Part shown: one piece after another, positions 56,616-63,985 of the stretch
Position numbering within the stretch: the stretch's first letter is position 1
How the letters are laid out: each line of letters starts with the position of its first letter
Source of the DNA: Dyadobacter subterraneus
Lineage (GTDB): Bacteria; Bacteroidota; Bacteroidia; Cytophagales; Spirosomataceae
Assembly: GCF_015221875.1 (NCBI RefSeq)
Contig: NZ_JACYGY010000002.1
Location: 248,001 to 312,000 of the forward strand
Reading direction: 5' to 3'
Length of the DNA: 64,000 nucleotides
Notes under the pieces: model-generated
Told to the model about the DNA's origin: nothing
Databases searched by the model: none
Seen by the model: the letters and a program-made list of their open reading frames with translations, nothing else
Program-made: the position numbers and the translations under genes

Positions 56616-57704
56616 TTATTTCGATACAGTTGAAATGGAGCCGGAGGCCATAAACGTGGAAAGCTGTTTTTCAAATTGCTGCATTTTCGTTTTCAATGAT
56701 TCAGTTTCAGCTTTCATGGATGTCTCGGCTTGTTTCAGGGTTGTGTTCTCTGCTTTTAGAGCCTCTACTTCCTTGATTAAAGCCTGGATTGCGATCAGGT
56801 TCACACCATCAAAATCAGCCTGGTTAATAGATTTATCTTCTCCGATTATCCCCAATTCATCGTGACCGAATGCTGCAAAAAAGTCCTGTGCCATCGGGCC
56901 GTAATGGCGGTATTGCTTCACGTCCTGCCCCTTGTAGTTCCAGCTTCCCAGCCGCATCCCGCTGATCTTTTTAAGAAACAGCGCACCATCTGTTGTACGA
57001 AAGTTTTCTTTCCGTGATGAGTCGGATACCACTGACCATGCATTAGCATTTGGTTGAAGCTGTACTCCGGATGGGGAGTTATCCTGTCGGGTGTTTGAGG
57101 TATACAAAACATAACCACCTGCAAAATGCATCATCATCTGGTTATTAGCTGTAGTATTGTAAGTGCAGCCCAAACAATTACTATCATCACCAATGATAAA
57201 TGACCCTCTGTGATCTGCTCTAACAGAAGAACCCATAGCCGTAGAACGATCCTCACCTGCAGTTGTAAAAAAACCAAAGGCAGTTGAGCTTTCCCCGCTT
57301 GCTTGTGTACCAAATCCCATAGCCGTGGAATAAATTGCGTTAGCTTTGGTCATAGCACCGCTGGCGAAGGAATACCTGCCTACATTCGCGTTGTCCCAAT
57401 GGGTATAGTAAAATTCGTCATTAGAAACCGCGCCGGCACGAAAGGCACCCTTGCTGCCATACCAGATCATTTTAGAAGCCCATGGCCTGTTTGGATTCTG
57501 TGATTGTACACCTGCTGTATCGGCTCCGAATAGTACTGTTTTTCCTTCCGCAACATTCAAAAAAGCTTTGGGTTCTGTTAAGCCTATCCCTACCTGAGCC
57601 TGTACCTGTAATGAAAGAAGGAATAGCAATATGGATGCCACCAGGTAATTAAATGACTTGATACGCATTACGAATCGAAGATATGTTCTAGATAAATTTT
57701 TCAT
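56616..57704 (-). CDS. Tail-fibre-like protein with C-terminal S74 chaperone domain
   Basis: This 362-residue secreted protein (signal peptide ending LQVQAQ; a start at 57668 is also possible) has a central trimeric fibre region with YadA-head-like repeats (YSTAMGFGTQASGESSTAFGFFTTAGEDRSTAMGSSVRA), then an intramolecular chaperone S74 domain (SDSSRKENFRT, FLKKISGMRLGSWNYKG, HYGPMAQDFFAAFG, DKSINQADFDGVNLIAIQALIKEVEALK) and a coiled coil at the end. The S74 domain folds the fibre as a trimer and is often cut off. It follows the T9SS cargo gene after 22 bases, so it is probably co-secreted or surface-displayed. Confidence 0.88.
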   Translation of the reverse strand: MKNLSRTYLRFVMRIKSFNYLVASILLFLLSLQVQAQVGIGLTEPKAFLNVAEGKTVLFGADTAGVQSQNPNRPWASKMIWYGSKGAFRAGAVSNDEFYYTHWDNANVGRYSFASGAMTKANAIYSTAMGFGTQASGESSTAFGFFTTAGEDRSTAMGSSVRADHRGSFIIGDDSNCLGCTYNTTANNQMMMHFAGGYVLYTSNTRQDNSPSGVQLQPNANAWSVVSDSSRKENFRTTDGALFLKKISGMRLGSWNYKGQDVKQYRHYGPMAQDFFAAFGHDELGIIGEDKSINQADFDGVNLIAIQALIKEVEALKAENTTLKQAETSMKAETESLKTKMQQFEKQLSTFMASGSISTVSK

Positions 57705-57726
57705 TTCTGAGTTAAGTTAAGATAAG

Positions 57727-58704
57727 TTATTGTTTGATCACTTTGACTGATGCTACGCTTCCATCGTTCAACCCTAGCTGTACCACATACAGACCAGCAG
57801 GAAGATCTTTCATATCGATTTCTGTGAGCAAAGGTTTTTTGTGAAATTCTAAAAGTGTGATGCCCTGTGCATTTAACAGTTTAACAGTAGCAATATTCTC
57901 CCAGTGATCCATGTTGATCTGGATTTTCTCAACGACAGGATTAGGGTAAAGTGCAATCTGGTAAGTGTGCTCAAAAGAAAGCTCACGTATCGTGCTGTAA
58001 GCATACGACTGATCTTTATCTACCATTTTTAGCCGGTAATAGTTAGCTCCTGGTGATGGAGAACCATACGAGAAACCATAGTTTTTCAAACCACTGCTTT
58101 GATATGCGGCTGTTATCTTTGACAGCGTGTTCCAGTCCTTGGCATTTGTGCTATGCTCCACATCAAAATAGTCACTGTTAGATTCATAGGTAGTTGACCA
58201 GTTCAGACTGGCAGCGGAACCTTCCATTTTAACTGTAAATTCCAGCAGGGTAACCGGAAGAGCACCCGGCTGTGCTGCTGTTACGGCGCTAAATGTAGCC
58301 GGCGCAATTAAATCATTATAAATGTAATGAGAGGTAGTATTGACCACGCTCCCCGCTTTCGTAACAGGCGCTACATTTTGATAAACCACTTGAAGCATCG
58401 TTTCAATGTTACCATTAAGCTCTGAGGTACGATAAAACTGTCCAAGTCGGCCCACAAAGGTAATTGGTGAGTCAAAAGTATAAACTCGTGAAATACTGGG
58501 AGGACTTCCGGGTAGTGCAGTTGGCAAGGTTGTCAGGGTCTTGTTTTGGATACTGAAAGCGGTGGTTGGCCGGAATGTGAGTCCATCAATAGATACATCT
58601 GTACCTGCCGAAATGTAAAATCCCTCGGTTCCTGCGGTAAATTGAGCCGTAGCACTAAAAGAACATAATAGGGCCAGCTGGCAAAAGAGTAAATAATACT
58701 TCAT
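57727..58704 (-). CDS. Secreted protein with type IX sorting domain
   Basis: This 325-residue exported protein has a signal peptide (LLFCQLALLCSFSATAQ), a beta-rich N-terminal region with no recognised fold, a segment LPVTLLEFTVKMEGSAASLNWSTTYESNSDYFDVEHS that is the usual linker domain before sorting signals, and the C-terminal sorting domain ALYPNPVVEKIQINM to DLPAGLYVVQLGLNDGSVASVKVIKQ. It would be exported by the PorU/PorV system. It is the first gene of a two-gene unit with the S74 fibre protein. A scaffold or adhesin role is likely. Confidence 0.9.
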   Translation of the reverse strand: MKYYLLFCQLALLCSFSATAQFTAGTEGFYISAGTDVSIDGLTFRPTTAFSIQNKTLTTLPTALPGSPPSISRVYTFDSPITFVGRLGQFYRTSELNGNIETMLQVVYQNVAPVTKAGSVVNTTSHYIYNDLIAPATFSAVTAAQPGALPVTLLEFTVKMEGSAASLNWSTTYESNSDYFDVEHSTNAKDWNTLSKITAAYQSSGLKNYGFSYGSPSPGANYYRLKMVDKDQSYAYSTIRELSFEHTYQIALYPNPVVEKIQINMDHWENIATVKLLNAQGITLLEFHKKPLLTEIDMKDLPAGLYVVQLGLNDGSVASVKVIKQ

Positions 58705-59014
58705 AAGCGGTGATTTAAAAAATAATTGATTGGTAAGTAGACAATATTCTTGGTTAAAGGCATGGATTTGTAGAAATAATTTTACAATTAAAACATTTCA
58801 GCTTTAAATTTTATAATAAAGTTATTAAGTAGTAAATTCTGGATAGATATGGCGATTGATTAGTAGAGGCTGTTTGAAGTTGCTTTGTTTATTGTAGACT
58901 TGGTATTTTGGAATATTCCACAATGTCTTGGAGTTAGTTTCTGATGGTGTAATTTATCGGTGTCCGTAAAAACGGAGGTATACACAGACTAAGACTTTCT
59001 GCATATCCTGCGAA
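58705..59014. other. Intergenic region between divergent genes
   Basis: This AT-rich 310-base gap holds the promoter of the T9SS unit on one side. A small TCCGT/ACGGA hairpin near 58962-58975 is the only structure seen. Confidence 0.5.
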
Positions 59015-59536
59015 ATGCCGGGCAACTTCCGAGACATTGAACTCTCCATCCTAAACGCAGATACTGCACATGTGTACCTGAACCAATATCCGGGTTTCAA
59101 ACAGGTTTACGCCAACGATTTCGACAGCGATTACAATTCCGAAGGAACCATCCACATCAGCAACATCCCGGACGGAAAATACTTTTTGCAAGTCTTTTCC
59201 AAAGACACCGTCAGAGAATTGACATTCGAGTATACCGGCAGAAAAAGCCTGTCCCTTTTTATTTTTTTCTGCCTTATTTTTTCCTTCAAAGCCCCGGAAC
59301 GTGACATTGAAATCCACATCCTGAACTCTTTGGAAGCAGATTTTTTCCTTCTGAAAATGCCGGAAGGAAAAGTAGTTTACCACGAAATGTTCGACAGAAA
59401 CTACGTCAAAGTAGATGAATGGCACATCAAGGATATGCCTGATGGAAAATACAAATTCCAGGTGATTTCGTTTGAGAAATTACGGGACACAACGTTTATG
59501 TATACGGGCAAATCCTCGCTTACAATCCGATTTTGA
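59015..59536 (+). CDS. Hypothetical protein with internal duplication
   Basis: This 173-residue protein consists of two diverged copies of a roughly 75-residue unit. Copy one runs RDIELSILNADTAHVYLNQYPG, IPDGKYFLQVFSKDTVRELTFEYTGRKSL; copy two runs RDIEIHILNSLEADFFLLKMPEG, MPDGKYKFQVISFEKLRDTTFMYTGKSSL. Each ends in a PDGKY beta-hairpin element that looks like an immunoglobulin-like or carboxypeptidase-regulatory-like strand set. A hydrophobic stretch (SLFIFFCLIFSFK) lies between them. It could be an N-terminally shortened secreted protein, since there is no signal peptide at this start. Confidence 0.6.
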   Translation: MPGNFRDIELSILNADTAHVYLNQYPGFKQVYANDFDSDYNSEGTIHISNIPDGKYFLQVFSKDTVRELTFEYTGRKSLSLFIFFCLIFSFKAPERDIEIHILNSLEADFFLLKMPEGKVVYHEMFDRNYVKVDEWHIKDMPDGKYKFQVISFEKLRDTTFMYTGKSSLTIRF

Positions 59537-59553
59537 CTAGCAGCATGTATAAA

Positions 59554-59583
59554 AAAAAGGGATATTTAGCAATATCCCTTTTT
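59554..59583 (+). terminator. Terminator of the duplicated-unit gene
   Basis: A perfect 12-bp stem AAAAAGGGATAT (59554-59565) / ATATCCCTTTTT (59572-59583) with a 6-nt loop follows the stop by 17 bases. Confidence 0.85.
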
Positions 59584-59625
59584 ACAAAATGTAATTCTAA
59601 ATACATAAAGTGATTTACTTAGGGC

Positions 59626-59901
59626 TTAAATCTTACTAACAGCCAATTCATATGTCCCAGGTATTGACATAAACGCAGCAGTGTAGTTAAAATCCAAAAC
59701 CACGTATGTCTCATTCTGCCCATTGGGTAAAATTCGTTTTACTTTATCTCCCTTTTCGATGATTAAAGATTCTGGTAAATTTTCGAAGGAAAATAAGTTT
59801 CTTTTAGGGCTTAATGTTGCGCTAAATTCATCTGAATTAGAAGAACCTTTTTTGTTGATGATACTAATTTTTTCCGTCTCAAATATTGAAAACATTGACA
59901 T
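59626..59901 (-). CDS. Small hypothetical protein (91 aa)
   Basis: This 91-residue protein has a charged N-terminal half and IIEKGDKVKRILPNGQNETYVVLDFNYTAAF in the C-terminal half, a pattern of an EGD-xxRxLPNG strand pair that recurs in many orphan small proteins from mobile regions. No function is recognised. The gene is isolated from the next small gene by a terminator. Confidence 0.55.
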   Translation of the reverse strand: MSMFSIFETEKISIINKKGSSNSDEFSATLSPKRNLFSFENLPESLIIEKGDKVKRILPNGQNETYVVLDFNYTAAFMSIPGTYELAVSKI

Positions 59902-59928
59902 GATGTTCTAATTTAAAATGTGAAAAAT

Positions 59929-59957
59929 AATGAGGTACCGAATTTCGATACCTCATT
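59929..59957 (-). terminator. Terminator of the DUF2188 gene
   Basis: AATGAGGTA (59929-59937) pairs with TACCTCATT (59949-59957) around an 11-nt loop; the minus strand continues ATTATTTTTC. It lies 11 bases past the DUF2188 stop. Confidence 0.7.
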
Positions 59958-59967
59958 GGAATTAAAA

Positions 59968-60189
59968 TCATCCTTCTGGGGGAAATGGATCATTACCATA
60001 ACTATTACGTTCACGTATTTGACCATTCCTACCATGAATTAATAATTCCGATTGCTGATTAATCGCAATTTCTCGCGCTCTCTGAATTGCTTCGGCCTGT
60101 GTTTGTGTAATTACTGTTACACGGGAATTGCCTTCTCCCCTTACCCCCCAGTCTCCATTATGGGGAACTACGTGCTGATTTTTACCCAC
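59968..60189 (-). CDS. DUF2188 domain protein (73 aa)
   Basis: This 73-residue protein matches the DUF2188 family: KNQHVVPHNGDWGVRGEGNSRVTVITQTQAEAIQRAREIAINQQSELLIHGRNGQIRERNSYGNDPFPP. The WxVxxEGxxR and LxxHxRNGxIRxRxSYGNDPxPP features are both present. The family is common near mobile elements; a biochemical role is not known. It follows a 34-residue partner gene. Confidence 0.88.
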   Translation of the reverse strand: MGKNQHVVPHNGDWGVRGEGNSRVTVITQTQAEAIQRAREIAINQQSELLIHGRNGQIRERNSYGNDPFPPEG

Positions 60190-60212
60190 GGTTTTAAAAA
60201 TTAAATGTTAAA

Positions 60213-60317
60213 CTATTTTTTGATTGTTTGTTTATATGTTGTCGCAGGATGAGACTTCGCATATTTATTGGAAACAAACTTCCCTGTTACCGCACTTTTA
60301 TTAACTTTTTGTGACAT
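60213..60317 (-). CDS. Very small conserved protein (34 aa) with canonical Shine-Dalgarno
   Basis: The frame encodes MSQKVNKSAVTGKFVSNKYAKSHPATTYKQTIKK, a 34-residue basic protein. The stretch KSAVTGKFVS and YAKSHPATTYKQT matches small proteins I recall next to DUF2188 genes in many genomes, which argues that it is real. A perfect GGAGGTG lies upstream at proper spacing, rare in this phylum. The two short genes probably form one transcript. The function is unknown. Confidence 0.72.
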   Translation of the reverse strand: MSQKVNKSAVTGKFVSNKYAKSHPATTYKQTIKK

Positions 60318-60324
60318 GACTAAA

Positions 60325-60335
60325 CACCTCCTTTT
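60325..60335 (-). promoter_or_regulatory. Strong Shine-Dalgarno sequence
   Basis: On the minus strand AAAAGGAGGTG lies 7 bases before the ATG at 60317. Most genes here lack any clear Shine-Dalgarno, so this points to foreign origin or high translation. Confidence 0.7.
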
Positions 60336-60424
60336 CATTTAATTAGAACATATTACAGAAACTACCAAAGAAATAATATAGTTCAACGTTATCGTTTTAT
60401 TTCTTTTATTTATTCAATTTAATT

Positions 60425-60532
60425 CAACTTTGAAGTTGTTTATTGATTAGAGCAAAATATTTTTTTTACTTTTATAAAGTAAAATGCACATATTGCAAGA
60501 CTTTAACGATAAAGTTGAATTATTAACTTTAT
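60425..60532. promoter_or_regulatory. Three palindromes upstream of the toxin-antitoxin operon
   Basis: CAACTT/AAGTTG (60425-60430, 60433-60438), TTTTACTTT/AAAGTAAAA (60464-60472, 60476-60484) and ATAAAGTT/AACTTTAT (60509-60516, 60525-60532) are perfect inverted repeats within 110 bases of the toxin start. They share a TTTAC/ACTTT core and are likely operators for the HTH of the antitoxin. Confidence 0.6.
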
Positions 60533-60574
60533 TTAGATGTTTTATAAACGATTTCTTACTTACCGTCCCTAACT

Positions 60575-60928
60575 GTGGCATCAGAAGCTGATGTGGAACA
60601 ATTTTTGAGAGAGTTTTTTGTGAAATATGGAATTTTTAACATTCTTTTTGTCGAACGAACAAACCAAAAAAATGCTCAAACTTTACTTCAATTGGAAATA
60701 TCACCCGCGAAACGACGGGAAGTAATTGAATCGATTATAGCAAAGGACTATGTTGAAGGTCCGATAAACGATGTTTTATATGGCGGTTCTCCTTTATGGG
60801 TATTCGGAAAAAAAATCCAGAAACAGGAACTATATATTAAAATTTCATACGGCCAACCAAATTCAAGTGTAATCTGCATCTCATTTCATATCGCAGAACA
60901 CAAGATGACCTACCCATTTAATAAATAG
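60575..60928 (+). CDS. Probable toxin (MqsR/RelE-like fold) of a type II system
   Basis: This 117-residue protein begins at GTG 60575 (the frame is open only to 60548 and has no ATG). It has a C-terminal core LEISPAKRREVIESIIAKDYVEGPINDVLYGGSPLWVFGKKIQKQELYIKISYG, then VICISFHIAEHKMTYPF, which I associate with MqsR/HigB-like RNA-cleaving toxins of the RelE superfamily. It lies 7 bases before an antitoxin with HTH and Panacea domains, the usual toxin-first order. mRNA cleavage is inferred, not shown. Confidence 0.65.
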   Translation: MASEADVEQFLREFFVKYGIFNILFVERTNQKNAQTLLQLEISPAKRREVIESIIAKDYVEGPINDVLYGGSPLWVFGKKIQKQELYIKISYGQPNSSVICISFHIAEHKMTYPFNK

Positions 60929-60935
60929 ATAAATC

Positions 60936-61979
60936 ATGATTAGCCCAATAACTGGCAAGGAAATGCAAGTGCGATCAGAAATCGCCCCTTTGTCGTTTAG
61001 AAAAGAGAATTTTGACGTATTTTATCAATTTTACGAGTGTGAAACCTCAGGAATCCGATTTACAGATGATGCCTTAGATAAAATTAACATCACACAAGTT
61101 CATAATAGTTACAGAGCAAAGTATGGAATTCCATTTCCAGATGAAATTAGACAGATTAGACAAAGATATGGTATTTCGGCAAATAAAATGTCAGAAATTC
61201 TTGGTTTAGGTGCCAATTCATATAGACTTTATGAAACAGGCGATGTGCCTTCTGTCGCAATTGGTCGTTTAATTTTATCAATTAAACAGCCGGAAGAATT
61301 TATTAAGCAAGTCTCAGCTAGCTCGCACATTATCTCAAAAAGAGAAGCTGATAAATTAATTACGAATGCAAATTTAATTATTAACGAATGGGATAAAAAC
61401 AAGAAGAAACTTTTCGGAATCTCTTTTCATAACAACTTTGCCGGTGAATTAACAGGATATAAAACACTTGATTTAGATAAGGTTAGTGGTATTATCTCAT
61501 ATTTCAATACAGTACATGCCATTTCACTTTGTAAGACTAAGTTGAATAAATTACTTTTTTATACAGATTTCAACGCTTATCAAGTCTATGGTTATTCAAT
61601 GTCAGGATTGTCCTATCAAGCAATACAGTATGGCCCTGTTCCTTTTAGGTACGACAGGTTATATTTAAAATTGTGTGAAAGTGAAAAGATTACCATACGT
61701 GAAAAAGAGTATGGTGACGGAATATACGGTGATGATATTCGAAGTAATGAAAAATTTGACTCGTTTGACTTTCAGGATATCGATATTGAAATTTTAGAAT
61801 TTGTTGCTAATAAATATGGTTTTTTACAGACAAAAATTATTGTTGATAGAAGTCACAAGGAGACAGCATGGATTGAAAATCACGAAGATTCCTCTTTGAT
61901 AAATTATCGCTATGCATTTTGTTTAAACGAGAAGATTTCTCCAAAAGTCATTAGAGAACTAGATAAAGATCTCTCGTAA
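60936..61979 (+). CDS. Antitoxin with HTH and Panacea (SocA/DUF4065) domain
   Basis: This 347-residue protein has a degenerate zinc-finger-like start (residues 1-50; only Cys35 is left of the usual Cys pattern), an XRE helix-turn-helix (about 66-112: EIRQIRQRYGISANKMSEILGLGANSYRLYETG) and a Panacea domain (about 200-330: TKLNKLLFYTDFNAYQVYGYSMSGLSYQAIQYGPVPFRYDRLY). Panacea domains neutralise many unrelated toxins, and the HTH would repress the operon through the palindromes upstream. The loss of zinc-finger Cys residues is unusual for MqsA-like antitoxins. Confidence 0.85.
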   Translation: MISPITGKEMQVRSEIAPLSFRKENFDVFYQFYECETSGIRFTDDALDKINITQVHNSYRAKYGIPFPDEIRQIRQRYGISANKMSEILGLGANSYRLYETGDVPSVAIGRLILSIKQPEEFIKQVSASSHIISKREADKLITNANLIINEWDKNKKKLFGISFHNNFAGELTGYKTLDLDKVSGIISYFNTVHAISLCKTKLNKLLFYTDFNAYQVYGYSMSGLSYQAIQYGPVPFRYDRLYLKLCESEKITIREKEYGDGIYGDDIRSNEKFDSFDFQDIDIEILEFVANKYGFLQTKIIVDRSHKETAWIENHEDSSLINYRYAFCLNEKISPKVIRELDKDLS

Positions 61980-62028
61980 AATTTCTATTGCAGCGATCAA
62001 ATCTATTAGTTCAACCACGTCTACAACT

Positions 62029-62144
62029 GCACAGCAGGCACTAAGGTCATATTTTCTGAAAAAAATCGAATCTTAATGCCTGCTTTTCTTTCGCACTTTC
62101 GGCCACAGGCATAAGGTTGTTCATATTTTATCAATTTACTTGTT
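62029..62144. repeat. Left copy of a ~117-bp direct repeat
   Basis: This copy shares with 63441-63559 the words GCACAGCAGGCA, a TTCTGAAAAA core, GCCTGCTTT and CGGCCACAGGC followed by TAAGGTTGTTCATATTTTATC. The two copies flank the 62317-63224 gene in direct orientation. The intervening 61980-62316 region otherwise holds only the terminator at 62249-62289. Confidence 0.75.
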
Positions 62145-62248
62145 AAAAATCAGGCTCATTACAAACTTGATAATTAGAAACCGTACACATATAAAATCTT
62201 AAAATTAACAGTTTTTATATACGGAGTAAGCCTAGCTTACAAAATCTA

Positions 62249-62289
62249 AAAGCGTCCCATAAAGCAAACATTTGCTTATGGGACGCTTT
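62249..62289 (-). terminator. Terminator of the outer-membrane gene
   Basis: An 18- to 19-bp stem pairs AAAGCGTCCCATAA (from 62249) with TTATGGGACGCTTT (to 62289), one bulged base, two-base loop. The minus strand continues TTTTAGATTTTG. Confidence 0.85.
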
Positions 62290-62316
62290 CCATTAACAAT
62301 TTCCGAAAGCTGATGA

Positions 62317-63224
62317 TTAGTTTTTATTTACATCCTTATTGCTTCCTTCGGCTGTTGCTTCCTGTTTAGAGAATATTGAATAACCTATACCTATGCTAAT
62401 CCAAGGTTTCCCCTGATGTTTCCAACCAAAACGTTCCTGATTAATTTTACTGAGTAAATCTGTTCCAAAGAAAAGACCGGCCTGTACCCTATTATTTTCT
62501 ACCATAGGTCCAATAGAAATAGAAAAAGCAGAATAATTGTTAGTTTCAACTAAATCACCTTCATTTCGTCTAACAGCCGATTTATCCAAAATGGTATTTG
62601 AAATACTATATCCAGTTATCATGGAAAACGTAGCGTTTCTATATTTCCTTTTAGGGAATGTATAACCGAGTCCTGCGCCAAAGTTAAATGCACCAGCAAA
62701 ATCTCCATCACCGTGACTACGAATCCGGTACTTAAATGGAAAATTTATTAAACCGAAGGCCAGAGAACCCGTTAACCTTGTATTGTTAGAGGCATACATG
62801 TTAATATCAGCCATCGAGACTTTAAAATATCTCGTCGCATCATTGTATGCTTTCAAAGGATCAGTGGTTAAGCCCCACCACCCGGCGCAAGTGCAGCGGC
62901 ATTCGCAAGTTTGGCCGCATTTGCAGCATCAGAAGGTTTTACACCATAAGTATTGTATACTAGTCCATCGCCACTCAAAGGGTCTTTGTAATCGATTATT
63001 TTAAGAATTACATCTGTCCCATTCAAATGTTTTATTACTCTAAAAAGCTGCCCATTTTTTGACTCAACAAATTCATGTTTGCTCGTTCCATCAATTTCTA
63101 CCAATTCCATGGTGACTCGTTCTTTCCAGAAATAATTACCAAGTTCCGGTATCACATTATTTGTGGACTGGGCAAAAAAATTTAAACCCAAAAGGCTAAT
63201 TAAAATTGTCAAAATTGTTTTCAT
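62317..63224 (-). pseudogene. Signal-peptide outer-membrane beta-barrel protein split by a frameshift
   Basis: Two frames make one protein. The first (62868-63224, 118 codons) has a signal peptide (MKTILTILISLLGLNFFAQ) and ends NAAKLANAAALAPGGGA; the second (62317-62856) begins with KAYNDATRYFKVSM and runs as beta-barrel strands (FNFGAGLGYTFPKRKYRNATFSMITGYS, VQAGLFFGTDLLSKI, WISIGIGYSIFSKQ). Adding one G to the GGGG run (CCCC at 62873-62876 on the plus strand) links them as GGGG-LTTDPLKAYNDATRYF. The result is a normal exported barrel of about 309 residues. A single-base deletion or homopolymer sequencing error are both possible. Confidence 0.75.
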
Positions 63225-63440
63225 AACAGAGAGTAGTTTTCGTGAGCTTCTAAAATAGATAATACTCGGTTATTGCAAAAGATAAAATTATCTAACGGTA
63301 TTATTTATACGAAAATCACGTAACAATCCCACAGTCAACCCATTACCCAAGCCGCCAAACCAAAACCACAAACCAAAGCTTGTGTAGAGAGTTGCCTTTC
63401 CAACACAGTGAAACACCTCAATGTAACCAAATTTCCAGCC

Positions 63441-63559
63441 GCACAGCAGGCAGTAAGCCCAAGTATTCTGAAAAAGAAAACAAGCCTTACAGCCTGCTTT
63501 CCATCCGCACTTTTCGGCCACAGGCGTAAGGTTGTTCATATTTTATCCGTTTGCTCGTT
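63441..63559. repeat. Right copy of the ~117-bp direct repeat
   Basis: This is the second copy (see 62029-62144), about 80 percent similar by eye in the 5' part and nearly identical over the last 35 bases, with one A/G difference in GGC(A/G)TAAGG. Such direct repeats can arise at element boundaries or by duplicative insertion of the enclosed gene. Confidence 0.75.
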
Positions 63560-63567
63560 TCGCGCGT

Positions 63568-63845
63568 AAGCTGCATGAAAAATGCAGCTTAGGGCTGAAA
63601 AAGGTTTCAGCCCGGCAATGGTAAACCCGCTTCTTTTCCCAACGCACAGTCCAGCCGCACAAAAGCGGGTTTAGCGGTCGACTTTTGCCGGCTGCTCATG
63701 GCCGTGCAAAAAGCCACGCCAGCCATAAAAATGGCTGTCATGCTTTTTGCTGTACGGTTCCCGAAAAGGCACAAGAGCAGCCGGCAAAAGTCGGCGGGGT
63801 GGGCCATGTAATTATTTTGCGGGGTTCTAATGTATGGCCCGCCCC
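63568..63845. repeat. Array of five consecutive perfect or near-perfect hairpins
   Basis: In order: AAGCTGCAT/ATGCAGCTT (63568-63590), GGGCTGAAA/TTTCAGCCC (63592-63613), AAACCCGCTT/AAGCGGGTTT (63623-63672), a nested structure with a perfect 17-bp outer stem (63680-63696 with 63776-63792) enclosing CCGT-GCAAAAAGC/GCTTTTTGC-ACGG and AGCCAT/ATGGCT, and GGGGTGGGCCAT/ATGGCCCGCCCC (63796-63845). No coding signal fits. Composition changes to GC-rich here, like the edge of a conjugative element. Confidence 0.8.
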
Positions 63846-63921
63846 TTTCATGTTTCTGTGCGCCCCCTTAGGCCATTTGAAGCTCCCCCGCACCCCCTTC
63901 TGCTGCAAATGGCCGGGGCCC

Positions 63922-63985
63922 CTATCCAGCGGCAGTCCTATCCAGAAACAACCCTATCCAGAAGTCGGCCTATTCAGCGGCGACC
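63922..63985. repeat. Four 16-bp tandem units
   Basis: Units of 16 bases, each beginning CTATCCAG (the last CTATTCAG), start at 63922, 63938, 63954 and 63970. The second half of each unit varies. It lies 76 bases after the hairpin array, as iterons or an oriT-proximal repeat might (inference). The remaining bases to 64000 hold no visible gene. Confidence 0.75.

Noticed and set aside
56512..56865. Plus-strand 117-codon frame
   Set aside because: Mostly antisense of the S74 fibre gene; no motif.
59051..59425. Minus-strand 124-codon frame opposite the duplicated-unit gene
   Set aside because: The plus strand shows a clear internal repeat and a terminator in the right direction.
63288..63539. 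Minus-strand 83-codon frame rich in Trp, Cys and Phe
   Set aside because: Its 3' end lies in repeat DNA and its composition is odd; the same stretch repeats in part at 62029-62144 with stops in frame. More likely structured non-coding DNA.
63607..63807. Minus-strand 66-codon frame
   Set aside because: It lies across the hairpin array, whose paired arms explain the open frame.
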